In this document: piece by piece, positions 47,901-61,726 of the stretch
Numbering within the stretch: position 1 is the stretch's first letter
Layout of the letters: every line of letters starts with the position of its first letter
From: Promerops cafer
Lineage: Eukaryota; Chordata; Aves; Passeriformes; Nectariniidae
DNA: 64,000 nt
NCBI GenBank assembly: GCA_013398275.1
Contig: VZSE01005937.1
Span: 320,172 to 384,171, forward strand
Reading direction: 5' to 3'
The notes under the pieces: generated by a model
Told to the model about the DNA's origin: nothing
The model's input: only the letters and a program-made list of their open reading frames with translations
Databases searched by the model: none
Program-made: the position numbers and the translations under genes

Positions 47901-50900
47901 GGCTCATGAACCAGTTATTTCTGATCAATCCTAATTGCCCATACTGCTACAAGCATTATGTACCTCAGCCAGCAAAATAGGCCATTCACCAGCTCCCAAA
48001 TGTGAACTACTAAATGCTCAGTCCTCAGAAGCCTGGGAAGCTAGTTACAAAGCAGAACTCAAAAGAGAAAAATGAAAGGGAGGGGAATTAACAAGAACAA
48101 ATACAGTATTCAAAATGAAGAGAATCAAGCTATTTGCAATGTAAATGAAACATCCTCTGAAACATCACTGCAGCTACACTGATGCTTGATAACATTCTCT
48201 CCACAAAAAGGAAATAAAGGAAAGATGTTGATTTTCTGGAGTAAATGGTTATCCACTGTGTTAGTGTTAAAGAGCAGATTGAAGAAATTATAAAACTGGC
48301 GTAAATAATTTTAAGTGCGTAACAGCATACAGCATCTATTTAAATGACCTGGTAATTTGGCATGAACCCAAGGAATCATTCCCTGAGCTGAATTTATGAT
48401 TCATGTTTTCAAAAAGCAGCCAAAATCCAGTATATAAAGAGATGTTTGGAAGTAATTTCCCTTACATGGGAAAAGACCATTAGGCTGTTCTGTTTTTAAA
48501 GGGCAGAATTACTAGCTCCAGCAAGGTATTTACTAATCCTGAAGAGAGTTAGGCTTAATCTTAGTTTTCCAGCTGGTTCTGAAGAATGTAATACACTGCC
48601 TTGTAAAGGTGCGTAAAATAGATACCCAGCTGTAAACAGCTTCCATTTTACTTTGTAGTTCTTGCCTTTTAAAAATGTAATTAAAGAGCGTCTGGAATTT
48701 ATAAGGATATAAAAAAAAGTTTTTTGCTTTTTATTTCTTCTTACAGTGGTAAGGCTCAAATTCATACAAAGATGCCCATGCTAATGTCATACGCCGAAAT
48801 GATCCAGGTAAATGCCAAGTATTATATCTGAGTTTGTACTGTAGACTTTGTCGACAGCCCTTTCAGCCTTTGAGAAACTCATTCCTTCACATATTCAGCC
48901 TCTGCATTCTCTATGACATTTCATAGCTGAAACCCAGGTGGGGTCACCACACAAAATGCTAAATGTGTTGTGTTCTCAGGAATTTAGAAGCTGCAGGGGA
49001 TTTCTGAGCCTTTCACTGGTATGGCTGTGAAATGGAGGCATTCAGCCTGCTCCAAGAGAACAAGAGTTTAGTCAGCTGTGGGCCCATTAGCCACATCTCT
49101 TATTCTCACTTGCAGTTACAGAGCCTTTTTTTAGCTGCTAAAGATTTTATCAGAGAATTAGAGGGCAGAAAGGACAAAATGAAAGTCTCATATGATCCCC
49201 TGTAGTGTGAGATTTTTCCCAAAGGTATATCCTCCCAAAAGCTAGCCAAAGTAGAATCCACATGGGTGTGCATTTACCACCTCAACAGTTAGTTGCTTAT
49301 TTACCCTCTCTGCTAGGAACCAGGAAGTCTTTTTCTGAATCATTTATTTTAAGTACACTGAAGATTCTTTCTATTAGTTTTCCTTTATTACCTTTTCCTG
49401 TGTACATTTCTGGAGGTATTTTCTTCATAGCTAGCTGTATGAGAAAGACACAGCATACACTATTTACTAGTAACCAAAGTACAAATATGTTAATACTGAG
49501 AGTAGAAAATGGGGTTGAAGATTAGAGATCAGTATGAGAAAAATCTGGAAACAAGCACATTCCTACTTGTGCTTGTTGTATGAAAAGTATGGGTTTGTCT
49601 TCCATGCTACTCTGGTTTTCCTGGATTAGACTGTTTCTAAAAAGTGTTGGTCTGGTTTGGGACTGCTTCTGGCCTTGTACTCAAAAATAAATAACAGAAG
49701 CACCTACAAACCAAGAGGCATCGCCGGGAGAATGCTGACTAGGAGAACAGTATTAAATATTAAATATATGGGTGTTTGGGAGTGCATTGGGAGCAAGGGT
49801 TGCAATCTGGATGTTCCACTTGATTGTTGCATTTAACACAAAATGTGGCTGAGCAGTAACAGAAGTAAAGATTTCTCTGTGAGAGACTGACCTTCTCACC
49901 ATTGAAGGAAGTACTTTATAGCTACCAGAGAGGGAATAGAAATAGGCACAGAAAAGCCTTCTCTTTCTCATGATCTGAGGAACAATGATTCTTTTCTTTC
50001 CATTAGCAATTGTACTTGGACCAAGCTCAAGTTTATAAAATAATGAGCATAACAGGAACAAGTACTGTAAGTTGCCTTCCCTCCCACCCATCCTTGTATA
50101 AATTTAAAACAAATAATAGTAAAACAAACAGGCAGCTGGTGATTCAAGCTGCCAGTTCCAAAGTACTCATAAAATAAAACTTCTTTTGTTCTTTTTTCTC
50201 CAGGTAAGTATTAATTTTTGTTTTGTGTATTTTTCAGTTACATATTCTTGTTAGCAGACCAAGGAAAACTAAAAACGACAGTGAGCAGCAACAGACAACA
50301 CACCTGGAGTTACAAAGACTTTCATTTTCCAAGCTCTTCCTTTTTCTCTCCTCATCAGTGTCTGCATGTAATGGATGATGTGACAAACAAAACAAAGCAA
50401 TACAAAAAACTCAGAGACAGTAAGAGAAAAAAAAGTGATGCTAAAGGCTGAATACAGAAGAAAATGGGCATCATATTCAAAGTGCCATTATCACAACCAG
50501 AGTGCAGCTGGTTCTTGCAATCTAGAACACAGACATAAAAGGTTTAAGAATCTTGAGGAAGCATGAAAACATATCTTGCCCAAACTGATGGCCAGCAAAT
50601 CCAAATACATAAGGTTGAAAAAGTGGATAAAAAAATATTGTTGTATTTCCAAATTTATAAACAGGGGAAAGGATGATGGGGTAACAGTTTTCAGAATGGT
50701 TAAATGGTAATTGGATGCCTAATTGCTGTTCACAAAATGGAAAGTTTTCCCACAGGGGTTTGTCTGGTTTGTTTTTTTATATGTGTAGTTATATGACCAT
50801 CAGATTTGGCAGAAAAACTGGCTCAGATGTAGCTGCCAAAAAAAGGGAATTATTGTTAACTAGGATCACTTTTTTTTTTTTCCCTGGTTAATATTATAGT

Positions 50901-53053
50901 CTAATAAGTAAATGAATTGGCATGGCTGATGAACAACATTCATGGTAAAAAAAGTAATGAAAGGAATTTTTATGGCCAGTTTTTCTGGCAAAAAAAATCT
51001 ATTATGTAACTTCATGGCAAGACTGTCAACCTCCAAATCATCGATTCCTTCTCTAATGCTTTCTGGTTTATTGTTTTGAGATTTACTAATATTACCTGAG
51101 AGAAATCCAATCATTTAAGAATGAATTTTTAAAAGAAGAAAAAAAATCATCAACCATCTCACAATGTGTATCAGCCTTTGCCTAGTCAGGGCTATGCAGA
51201 ACTGGACTCTGAAGTCCCAAGCAAGCCAAGATGTGTGATTAAGTAGATGTGTATGAGATAATGATAACAACAGTAGGAGAGCATAGAGAGTAATGATAAA
51301 CCCATCAATAGATCTATTGGTAGATTGGTTAGCAGGTCAATCAGTAGTTTCTATCTGTGGCGACATAAATCAAAACATTGCACTCAGAATAAATTTAAAT
51401 TTCTAATTGGCTTGGAAATTCTCAGAACAATTTTTTTCCTACCTCTGTCTTTTCACTGTGTAAGACACAAAAAGGCAAATGAGAGGTTGCTGCTAGGCCC
51501 TGGAAGGTGAAAGTTGTGTACTCAAAAATGGTACATTTTATCTTTGCTCTAAAGTAAATTACATCTAAAGTCAAAGTTCTTCAAAAGATGCTAAACAATA
51601 TAACAAAATTCAGATTCTTGGGAAGCTATGACTTTTTTGATTTTCTCATTTTCATTATTATTTCACAGCATAATTATTAATTTTTAAAATTTGGGTGTGG
51701 TTGTGTACACATGGATCTTCTCCAACACCACTCTTAGGTAAATGCATTTAATATAGTGCACTTCCAATTGCCTGTGAAATGTTGATTAAAATTTATATTT
51801 TTGGTCTAAAAGTGAGGTACAGAACTTGTAAAAGAAAGAACTAGCATTTCTGTTACATCATTGGTACCTATTGGTTGTTTTTAGGTAATTCAGAAAGATT
51901 CCCATGGGCTTGGTTGCAGCTATATGACCCCAGATGTCATATTTAATGAGGCTGATGTGTTTAACTCTGAGCTTGCTCCTCTCCTCCCCCTTGGCCTGCT
52001 GCCAGTTGTCTCTGGAAGAGGATTTGAACACTTGGTATCAGAAGTCTGCACACTAAAAAAAGAATTAGATCTTCCTTAGCAGCTTGAGATTTATTGGAGT
52101 GCTCTTTGTTCTTTTGGCACTCACCAACAATCCCACCACAATACTTTAAGTAAAAAGAGAAGTTGTATTCCCCAGCCCCTGTCTTTTTAGACATGATTCA
52201 TTCATTCATAGTTGTGTCTACGTTTTGGGGACATGTGTCCATCATCCATTTTAATTTCAGAACTTTTTTCATCATGTGACTATTTTCTTCATCCACATAC
52301 GTATTAAGAAGGCCAAATTCTGAATTTTGAAATTACCTGGCTATTATATTCAAATGTGCACATCAGACTGTTTAAAACAAAATAGAAACATGAGTGTCTA
52401 TAAAAGCAGGGCTTTTTAGGCCTGTTTGTGGTGTGTTGCTAAATGACTATCACATAAAAATTTCCAGCACTCTATGTGCTTCTCCAAGTACCTTGGCTGT
52501 CACAGTTTTCTGTGCAGTAGAGGTTTATGTGTTGTAAACTATGACTAAGTCCTCTATCGAAGTTTTTGAAACATTTCTACACAGGCTGAATCTGAGAGAA
52601 GCATCACTACTTAAAAAAAATTTTAAATGCTAATTACTAGCACAAACAGGAAAGGGAGAAAGAAATTCTAAATTTCAATAATTGAATGTATGGTTAGATA
52701 TTGTTGAAAGGCTGAATGCCCTTCTTTCGCCTGTTGATCCATTGACTTGCTGGTATTAAGTTACTTCTCCCAAGCTGACTTGCAGAATGCTAATGCTGCC
52801 TCTCCTGCTGCTCTCTCCATCTGTTTAGTGCCCAGTGTTGCCCTTTTGTTTCGTAATCTCCACTTTATTGAATGTTATCGTACTGGGTTTTGTATGACTG
52901 AACCACTCTGTAAATGCTCGCTTCTTTTCCATAGCTTGTTAGGTTCAATACAGCTTTGGTTTTGGGTTTATTCTAATAGATTTTAAGGATGTGTAGAATA
53001 CAGAGCATGGACAACATGGTATGCATATGTGTATCTACAGTGGTTTGAAAAGA
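45000..53053. other. Noncoding stretch, simple repeats only
   Basis: About 8 kb with no recognised gene. It contains a GTTTT-like tract at 45,065-45,108. A 111-codon plus frame (47,026-47,361) has a hydrophilic product with no domain I recognise. The block at 49,150-49,400 faintly resembles a very old CR1 tail, but I could not support it well enough to annotate it as one. Confidence 0.5.
45065..45108. repeat. (GTTTT)n-like tract
   Basis: About eight units of GTTTT or GTTTC/GTGTT variants. Simple repeat. Confidence 0.85.
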
Positions 53054-53108
53054 GGAAGGAAGGAAGGAAGGAAGGAAGGAAGGAAGGAAGGAAGGAAGGA
53101 AGGAAGGA
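53054..53108. repeat. (GGAA)n microsatellite
   Basis: About fourteen uninterrupted GGAA units (55 bases), with a purine-rich flank continuing to about 53,150. Its length and purity suggest it is polymorphic. GGAA runs are binding sites for ETS-family factors in some mammals, but nothing here shows that role. Confidence 0.95.
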
Positions 53109-55369
53109 GATAAAGGCTGACAGAAGAAAAGTCAGAAGGAAGAAGGGAAGATGATTAAACAGTCCAGCAGCCCTACAATAAAAAACTCAGGCCAATCTTC
53201 AAACTTGAAAACTTTTGCCTACATTCCAAAACTTTTATCTAAAAAGTCACTGTAACCATTTGAGGAGATTAATACACATTGTAGTATTCTTTTGTAGCTC
53301 ATTAATCCATGCTGTTTGACACTGAGAGGTAAATTCATGCCATATCTGAAGGCATCTCCTGTATTTTGAAAGTAAATTGCCCTCACTGTATATGTTACTT
53401 GTTTTGATTCATAAAAAAGCTGATATTTCATTTAGGAGTGAATCCAAATTTCATTAAAAGTTGAAATGCATGTTTTTGCTGCTTTTCAGAGCTGAAACAA
53501 TGAGATTAATTCTCTTGTTGGCTGTCCTGGGATGGGAACAGTCCAGGAGTCAAGGACAGCCCTGTGAGGCAGATTCTCCCTGTGGGATGTAGCCCCTTCA
53601 GTGTCTTGGGCAGGATGAACTGAGTGGGGTGATGGGCATCAGATAATGCCTCAGAATATATAATTAGTTGTTCCTGTCACCCTGTTGGATTGGTGTGAAC
53701 ATTTGGGTTTTTTCCAGGAGCCACATGAAACAAATTTCAGTTCTGTGAGGATCATAAAACTAGAAAATGAAGCCTAGAAAAGAAATAGGTTTCTCAGAAC
53801 TAAAATCTGATTTGTGTATCCTCAGAACTATAGAATTAATGGGGGAACAAGCAAGTTTCAGGTTATCCTGAATAGGTTATACAAGTAATAAATGTCTTTT
53901 TTTCTTTGTCTTTTATACCTTATATGAAACAGTGGTCCCAAGGTAAAGAAAAAGAGCCCAAACACTTTTCTCTGTCTTGACATTTCCTGTGTAATAGCAT
54001 GGACAAAAAATAGAATCAAAATATTAACTCTATAAACTACCTGTTTTGTCCAGAATGAGGTGTGTACACTAGTTGTAAAAAACTATTGAAAAATCCCATG
54101 CGATAAGTTGATTTATTTAGCTATTTAATTTGAAAAGAACTTTCTCTGACAGATTTTAGAAACAGAAGCCTTTTAAGCCGGGCTTTCACTTCCCTTTAGG
54201 GCTGCTTTTATTGCTGCCTACCTTGAATGGATTTTACAGGAATTCTCTTGTGAACAGAATCCCTTTCCAGTCACTAATTGAGTGATGACATTAATAATTA
54301 TCAAACAGGTAGATTCATAGCTGCGTAACTGGAGACAGAGCTAGCAACCAGTTATTTGTACTTGCAAATCAACCCTCAAATTTCATACTGGCTTGTTACA
54401 AATATCAAGTACAGGGACATTAATAGTATTTTAAATAAGACTGGGTGTACTTCTTGTTGGATACCTTATTGTAACAAAATATTCTGCCCATATGGGTTGA
54501 TAATTGAGATATCCACAAGGATATGGTATCTGTAAGCCTTTCTTATGCATTTCTTATGTATGGGGCTATGCTTCAGTGCCATGAGTGGGACATAACTTCT
54601 TTTGCAACTGTGTCACTGCTTCCAGTGCAGCTGTGGAGTCCTGAATAATGTAATGGCACCACACACAAAAGAACTTTATTAGGCAAAGTAGGATGATTTT
54701 AAAGAAACTGAAAACAGCTTTTTTTCTCTCCTTTTGGGGGCTCTATAATACTAATAACCTCCTGCAATGTTCAAAGAACAGTGATGCCCCAATCATTTGT
54801 TATCCCGTATGGATGTATCAGTACCAACAATTTCAGCATTCTTTGTGTTTCACAGTCTGAACTGACAAAAGACTTTGGAAATAAACAATTGAAAAAGACA
54901 TTCCCTAAAGGTAACTATCAAGTCCAATAAGGCTCAAATAAAATGGCCCAGCTGTCAGAGTAAAATACCGCATATCCACTTAGCTCTTGAAAGGAAAAGG
55001 TAATGCTAACTGGTTGCTGGAGACAGCCCAGAGAGGTAATGCCAGCTGCACAAAAGGATGCACTGCATAGCAGTGTTCAGATGAATGAATGGCAAACAAT
55101 GTATAATAGCTGCATAAGTAATTATCTTCAAAGGACAAAATAAAGAACAGAAACACACTTTGTTTAAAAGTTATCATTGCTGATTGTAAAACACACACAC
55201 AGAAATAGAAAAAAGCATAATTTGGAAGGCAAATAAAACACATTTGAAACACAAGCTTTCAAAGTCGTTCTAGTTTGAAATGAATACTACCTTTTCAGAA
55301 AGCATTTTATTAAAAACAAGGTCAGAATGTGTGTAAGGATTAGTATGTGTCTACCCTTGGGCAAATGCT

Positions 55370-55424
55370 AAAAAAACCCAAAAAACCCAAACAAACAAAC
55401 AAACAAACAAACAAAAAAAAAAAT
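55370..55424. repeat. (AAAC)n and poly(A) tract
   Basis: An A-run, CCCA blocks, about six AAAC units and a terminal A12 run. Simple repeat of the same composition as those at 37.85 and 58.58 kb. Confidence 0.9.
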
Positions 55425-58309
55425 AGATGCAGAAGAACAGAATGGAATGTGCTTGAAGCTCAAGTGCAAGTCTAGGTCATTTGAACCATATACGGAGAGC
55501 ACACACGCTTTAGAACAACAAGTGAAAAAAAGATTAATCTTCTACTGCCAGAACCTGAGAGTGGCGTAGGTCATGCTTGATGGAGTGGTTGTTAGGTCAT
55601 TTCTGATGGGCTAGGATAGGCCACTGTCTGTTGTACACTCTACCTCTTTGTGTTAGTCACACTACCTAGCTGTCTTTAGTCACAGAGGTTTCTCTAACTG
55701 GAGGATGTAGAAGTTTATGGTGGTTTGGTTAATTGGATCATTTGCTTTGAAGCAGCACCCAGATGTAGCTCTGTTTCTGCTAACAAAAAGACTTGCAGTG
55801 AGAGCAATTACTTGACCTTCCAGTTGGCGTATTTAATTTTCAACATACATTATTTCATCTTGGAAATAAAGCAAAATTATAAACAGTCATCTGATTGTTG
55901 CTGTGCAATCTATTGGAAGACAATTTTCAGTGTTTGCTATAAAAGGTTTTTATATTTTCTCAATCCTTCCTATTAGCACGTATCAGAATGCTACAGCTAT
56001 GTATAATGAATTTCTTTCTGTATGTTCAACCTGTTCTTTTTGGCAGAAACTGCATTCCATATATTCAGCATTTTGCTTGGGCAAAAGGAAAGAGCTCTTT
56101 CAGGACTGACAGAGATATTGACTAAGTTGCATGTTTCTCTCACTTTTCTCACTTGTGCAGGGGCAATTTTGATAATTCTAAAAAAAAAAAAGGAGCTGAA
56201 AGGAGTGGAGCAAAAAAATGCTTCAGACAAGTGGAGAAGGTGGGAGTTGTACCTTGATTAATTCAGAAAAAAACAATTCTGTGAAACTGAGCCACCATGC
56301 TGTTGTAAGGCAGTGTGTTTTTTTAACTCTTCCTGTGTCAAGGTTTTGTGTGCACTCACAAGCTCATGTATTGAGCTTGACTCATCCACCCACACAGTGA
56401 CACCTCCTCTGCCTTGAAGAGCTCACTCACAACAATGTCATGTGTCTAATCCTTTGTGAAGGAGAGACGGGGAGGATGCACTGGATAGATGAGACCCCTG
56501 TAGTTTAGAGGCTGTGATAGGGTGAGCAAATACTGCAAATATGGCATTCCTCTGTAAGCAAAAAAAAACCCTCTGCAGGATGTACTTGGTATTCCAGTTC
56601 AGCTGAGAACCGAAAGATTTTTCTTGGATGTGGGATACTAATCACGGCTTGATGAGTTTTCATCATCCTATTTTTTTCTTGTCTATTAAATATTCAAATC
56701 ACAAATTGGCCTTGGGATTATCTGTTGTGCTCCTACTCATCTATTCTGTGTTGAAAAGACAAGGTGGAGGGGTATCTGATACTAACCTGAGAAGCTACAA
56801 CTGCTACCTGCTCTCTGCCTGATCAGACATCTTACAAGGGATGGCATAACCAATAGGCTTTGGGGATGTAATTGGGAGGTAGAATCTTCCTCTGAGATCC
56901 ATAATTTTTGAAACAAAACATTATTTGGGAGATCTCAGATCCTGGTCTCTTAGGCACTAGCTAAGCAAAAGACTCATCAAGTTATCAAGACTATGACAGA
57001 TAAGCACATTGTCTGAATGAAAGACATTAGTTCAAGCAGCCAAGAGACAGCTAAAAGAAAATCACTGTTTTCAAAAGAAAGAATATGCTGCCAAGCAGCA
57101 CCTTTCCCTGTAATGAGAATGTTTTTTCAAATGTGTGTCCTCACGTAAGCCTGATTCAGGCCAGAGTCCTCTATATCCCTGCCAAACACCTAATCAGAGG
57201 AGGACATTACCAGGAGCATGGCATCTCTCCCACTTCAGCTGTTCTAAATTGTGCTAAAAACACTTCTGTGACTATTTGGAAGAGGAAATTCTTGAATTTT
57301 CTTCTGAAGAATTAATTGTGCACCCAACAAAAAACCGAGTGAACAGATCAAGTGTCCAATATGCCTTCCAAGCTACAGAAGGGCTGCATCCTTTAAGTTT
57401 CAAGAGTTAGTGACCCGATTAAAAACTGGGCAATTATGTCATTACCTCTTGCATTTAGCCAATCAGTTTGTTTTCCCTGACTTCTGATTAATTTGGCTGT
57501 CATTGATCTTCTGTGTGCAGTCTTTTGAGAGCTGCCAACTTACAAGAGCAAAAAAAGATAATTCAAATTTCAAATTACCTTTGCATATTATAGCCTGCTG
57601 CTACCAGAATACTACACTGCTGGTATTATTGAAAGATTGGTTTGGTTTGGTTTTTATTATCAAAGGTTTGTTTTTTGTTATCAAACCAAAGTAAAAAGAA
57701 AATGTAATAAACCCATAAAAACATGTACGTCTATGTGCTAAATCCATGCAATGACACAAGTACATATCTCTGGATCTCAGCATGAGAGAAAAAAGATTCT
57801 GTAACTATTTTGAAGCTCCAAAAACATTTATTTCCCTTACAAATGTGACCTCCTTTTCCTCTGTGGACCTTAAAATGTTAAAAGAAACCCCAAACCCTCA
57901 AAAAAACAAGACCAAAAAAACCGCACCTGTCACAGATTTTGCCTGTATTCCTCTCAAGCCTGTTGAGTCTATCAAGTGTGAACATCTGGGAATCATCATA
58001 TTTTCTGCTGACCACTGAATCAGCATAAAAGGAGGACATGATAAGCTCCAGCTGTTAAGCCTCCTGCTTAGAGGATTAGAGAAATTAACCCACAGGATGT
58101 TTTATTACAGCACCAGGAGTTATATTAAAGATACATGTGGCATCTTCTCCACAGGGAACACAAAAGGGAGCTGAGAGAAAGTATGCAGGGTAGAGATGCA
58201 GGAATGTCATCAGTCCTGCATGATTCCCAACCTGCCCTGTTTATAACAGCAGAAGGAATTTTACCTTCAGAACTTTTTCTAAGAATATAAACCTTCTACA
58301 TCCTAGTTC

Positions 58310-58333
58310 TTTTTTTTTTTTTTTTTTTTTTTT
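58310..58333. repeat. Poly(T) tract, 24 T
   Basis: Twenty-four T residues followed by AATAA and the N at 58,339. Its true length is uncertain because assemblers handle such runs poorly. Confidence 0.9.
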
Positions 58334-58338
58334 AATAA

Positions 58339-58339
58339 N
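58339..58339. other. Single N after homopolymer
   Basis: One ambiguous base six positions after a T24 run. It may be a low-quality call or a zero-length contig joint. Unlike the N at 3,817, I see no long repeat of the left flank on the right side. Confidence 0.85.
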
Positions 58340-58575
58340 AACATTGATTGAATGAACAACTGAAAACAGTACCAAAAATCTTTGAAAACAATGTCCTTTG
58401 GTTTGGGTCATTACTTTAGCTGAAGCATTTATTTCTTTTGTCATTGCACTTACACATTTAGGCTTCAATGCATCAGAACATAAAAATGTCTTATCTGTAA
58501 AAATCATATTTAACAGACACATTAATTTGTTTCTGAGTTTGTACCCCTAAAATAACCACACGCATGTATTAAATA

Positions 58576-58660
58576 TACAAAAAAGAAAAAAAAATACCAC
58601 AAAACCCCCCCAAAACCCCAACAACAACAAAAACAAACAAACAAACAAACAAAAAACCCA
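58576..58660. repeat. A/C-rich tract with AAAC units
   Basis: About 85 bases nearly free of G and T on the plus strand, with ACAAC and AAAC units and a C7 run. Low-complexity sequence. Confidence 0.88.
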
Positions 58661-61600
58661 GAGGAATCATGACTGACATTCATTGTCGTGCTTATTGTCA
58701 TTGTTAGCAATGTTAACAACCTCATAAAGCCTCGATGAAGAGCTAAAGAAGTTCAGAAGTCTATAAAAAACAGACTTATCTACTTAGCAACAAAGTGTTA
58801 CTCTCAGATCACCCTGACTCCAGACCAAAATGAAATTAGAAATGGTCATGCAGCTATCTTGAGGAGAAATTCATGAGTTTCTGCCATCCTCATGATCAAG
58901 TAGGTAAGGAAGAATAATTAAAAGTATGTTGTTACTGGCATTGTTGCTGGGATTTTCTTGTGATTCTTTTGTCTCAAAGTGTTTAGAAGAATGGCAAAAT
59001 TTAGCTGAACAAACTCTTGACCCCATTTCTGGGGGCTCACTATGTTTGTCCCTGTCTGCAGCCATGGCATGAAGCAGGTCACCACCTCAGCAATGCTGGT
59101 ACAGCCAGCTCCTTCCCTGTTGGGAGACCAGGTGTCAAATCAATCAGGAAAGAGCAGACCCCCACGGACAATCCAGTGTTTCTGAGCTGTGAGGAGTGGA
59201 TATCCTGCCCACATTATTAACACTACAAGGAAACACCACGAGGTGCCACTTCTTCTGAGACGCATCTCTCAGAGCTACCTGAGACTGCAAAGGGTAACAA
59301 CTGACTTGCTAGTTGACGTGCATTTTTGGCATTCACCTACATGAAAACATATTTGTACATTTATGCCTTAATGAAGTGAACCATATATGCCTCTTTTATG
59401 CTAAAGCCGGTTAAGTGTTTGGCAGTATAAAGAATCCTTGAAGAGAACAGACTACAAAGGCCATGAGGGCCTAGGGAGTTTAATTTATAACACCGTGAAG
59501 CATAATGGACTTCTTCATGAGTTTGCATCAGGTTCCCTGGTTCAGGGAGGAGCTTTGGGTAAGTGTAAAAGGAACAGGTCTATTGGTAACAGAGGGGCAG
59601 TGGTATCTACTTGACCCTGACTGTTGGATGCACTTACACGTGCTCTGATCCTTTCCAGTTTCACTCACTTTTCATCATGATTCTCTAGCTAAACATGTTG
59701 CTTTCAGAGCTGTGGTTTTTACTGCAGCAATGAATTTTTTTAGAAACAATGTTTATCACTACGTTATTTTCCGCTATGGAGAACAGTTGTTTACAACATA
59801 TTTTCTTAATCTAGAGTGCAGTAATTGTGCTCTTGGCTGCTCTGAGAACATACTTGATGATTCTTAAATCATAACCTGACTTTTGCCTCAGTGAATATAG
59901 AAATTATTTTAATTTCCCCATTGCAGATGCTTTTATTTTTCACTAGATACCTAGTGAATACCATATGCAGAGGAGCATTTGTGGTGCAATGTTTTTGAAA
60001 TATCACAAAACAGAGAGCAAGAATCTGTGTTAATCAGAACGTGCAAACTGCCACTCCCTGCTCTTGTCTCCCAGGCTTTTTTTCTTTCATAGTTTGGTAC
60101 CTATGTGTTCAGCTGACATCAAGTCTGAAAGAAAGATGGTGGACGCAGTTATATCTGGCAGTGACATGTTCCTTAGCTGGCAGATGAGGCAGTTTGCTGA
60201 CTGCCTGAATTAGGCTTGGGTAGCTTAGCACATTTCAAAAGAGACAGTTTTACTGAAAGTGACACACAGCTTATGGACCCAGATCTGTAAATGTAATTGC
60301 CTTTGCTATGTGCTTGTATGTGAGAATTGCTAGGTGTCTAATGCACAAAGCTGAGCAGGACTTGCGAGTCTTTAATATCAGCTAAGTTAATGTAGATATT
60401 GTATATAGTATGTGGAAAATAGGTCAGGCTTTACTATCAGATATTCTGACGCTATTCACTGACTGATACACACTGAATTCTGTACAGGCTTTCTTGGAAG
60501 CCTTGAAACTAAACTTCAATGTATTCTGCCTACGAGACACTAGGCTCTTATATTACCTCCGTATCCTTGCCTAAGTCTTCTGGACTGAAATAGCCCAATT
60601 CAAACAAACATTCTCTAGAAGCCATGGATTATTTATGTACCCTCAGCCTCACTTGGAGGCCCACTTTCCTTCTTTTTTTTCTCCAGGAAGAGAGAAAAAG
60701 TGGGTGGCAAAGTGAAATTCAGATGTTCACCTGTTTTATTTTTGAAACCAGGGAATATGTGCACTTTTTTTCCTTAGAATCCCAGTTTGCATTATAAATA
60801 TCTTTAAAAAGCAAAATTTTAAAGCACAGCATTTTGAAGTCTAGCCTACCCACAGAAAAAACAATCTTAATGTGAATTTCCAAACAAAATCTTCATTAAT
60901 ATTATGCATGCAAATGATTCAATTACATAGAACGAGAACTGTTTAAAGCTGTTCAGTGAAGGTATCATATAGGAAAAAAAAGAACTTATCTGCAGAATGG
61001 CATTGCTGGTAAATTCTAGATTTTTTCAAGTGAATTAATTCAATCTTCTTTAGACTTAAGATATTGTAGAAGAAGAATGAAGTGCCATTAAAATGGTTTT
61101 AAATGCATCCCAAGAAAGAATTTTTTGCATGTTATATTTCAACGATATAGTTCATTATTACTGGATAAAAAATACTTGCCTTCTGCAGACAGCAAGTGTA
61201 CTAATATTAGCATATACTCTCCATAAACCATGATTGGAAATGGGAAGGGCTGGGAAATCATAGTAAAGCTGAACTAGTTGAAAAAGAGAAAAAATTATTA
61301 GGAAAAGATAAATAAATAAATAGCATTTCAAATAGCATAGGTAATCATACAGACTTAGCTGTTCTGTAGAATGTAAATAGAGTTTATCTGCTTCCAGCTT
61401 TAATACATTTTCACTTTGTAAGACATAGTGTTATATAATGTGGTTTGGCAAAATTATCATCCACTAAATTTTACACTTTCTTTTCACTTTTAAAATATCA
61501 TGCCCTCTATTATTTTACCTCCTCCTTCACCAAATATAACCTGAAATATTCTAGGAAATTATTCACATGCTGCAAGTATGGATGTGAAATGAAGGTTTTT

Positions 61601-61710
61601 TAAGGATTGACGTGTAGACAGCTTGTATTAAAGGTCTGTATTTTGTCCATTTTCCACTTTAATGTTTGATAAACAGGGTTTGGGGGCAGTTTTTGGGGAT
61701 GGCTTTTTAC

Positions 61711-61726
61711 TTTTTTTTTTTTTTTT
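61711..61726. repeat. Poly(T) tract, 16 T
   Basis: Sixteen T residues followed by CGTG. Simple homopolymer. Confidence 0.85.

Noticed and set aside
57630..57690. Small inverted repeat around GGTTTGGTTTGG and CAAACCAAAG
   Set aside because: Short, low-complexity arms with an imperfect stem. Expected by chance in GGTTT-like repeats.
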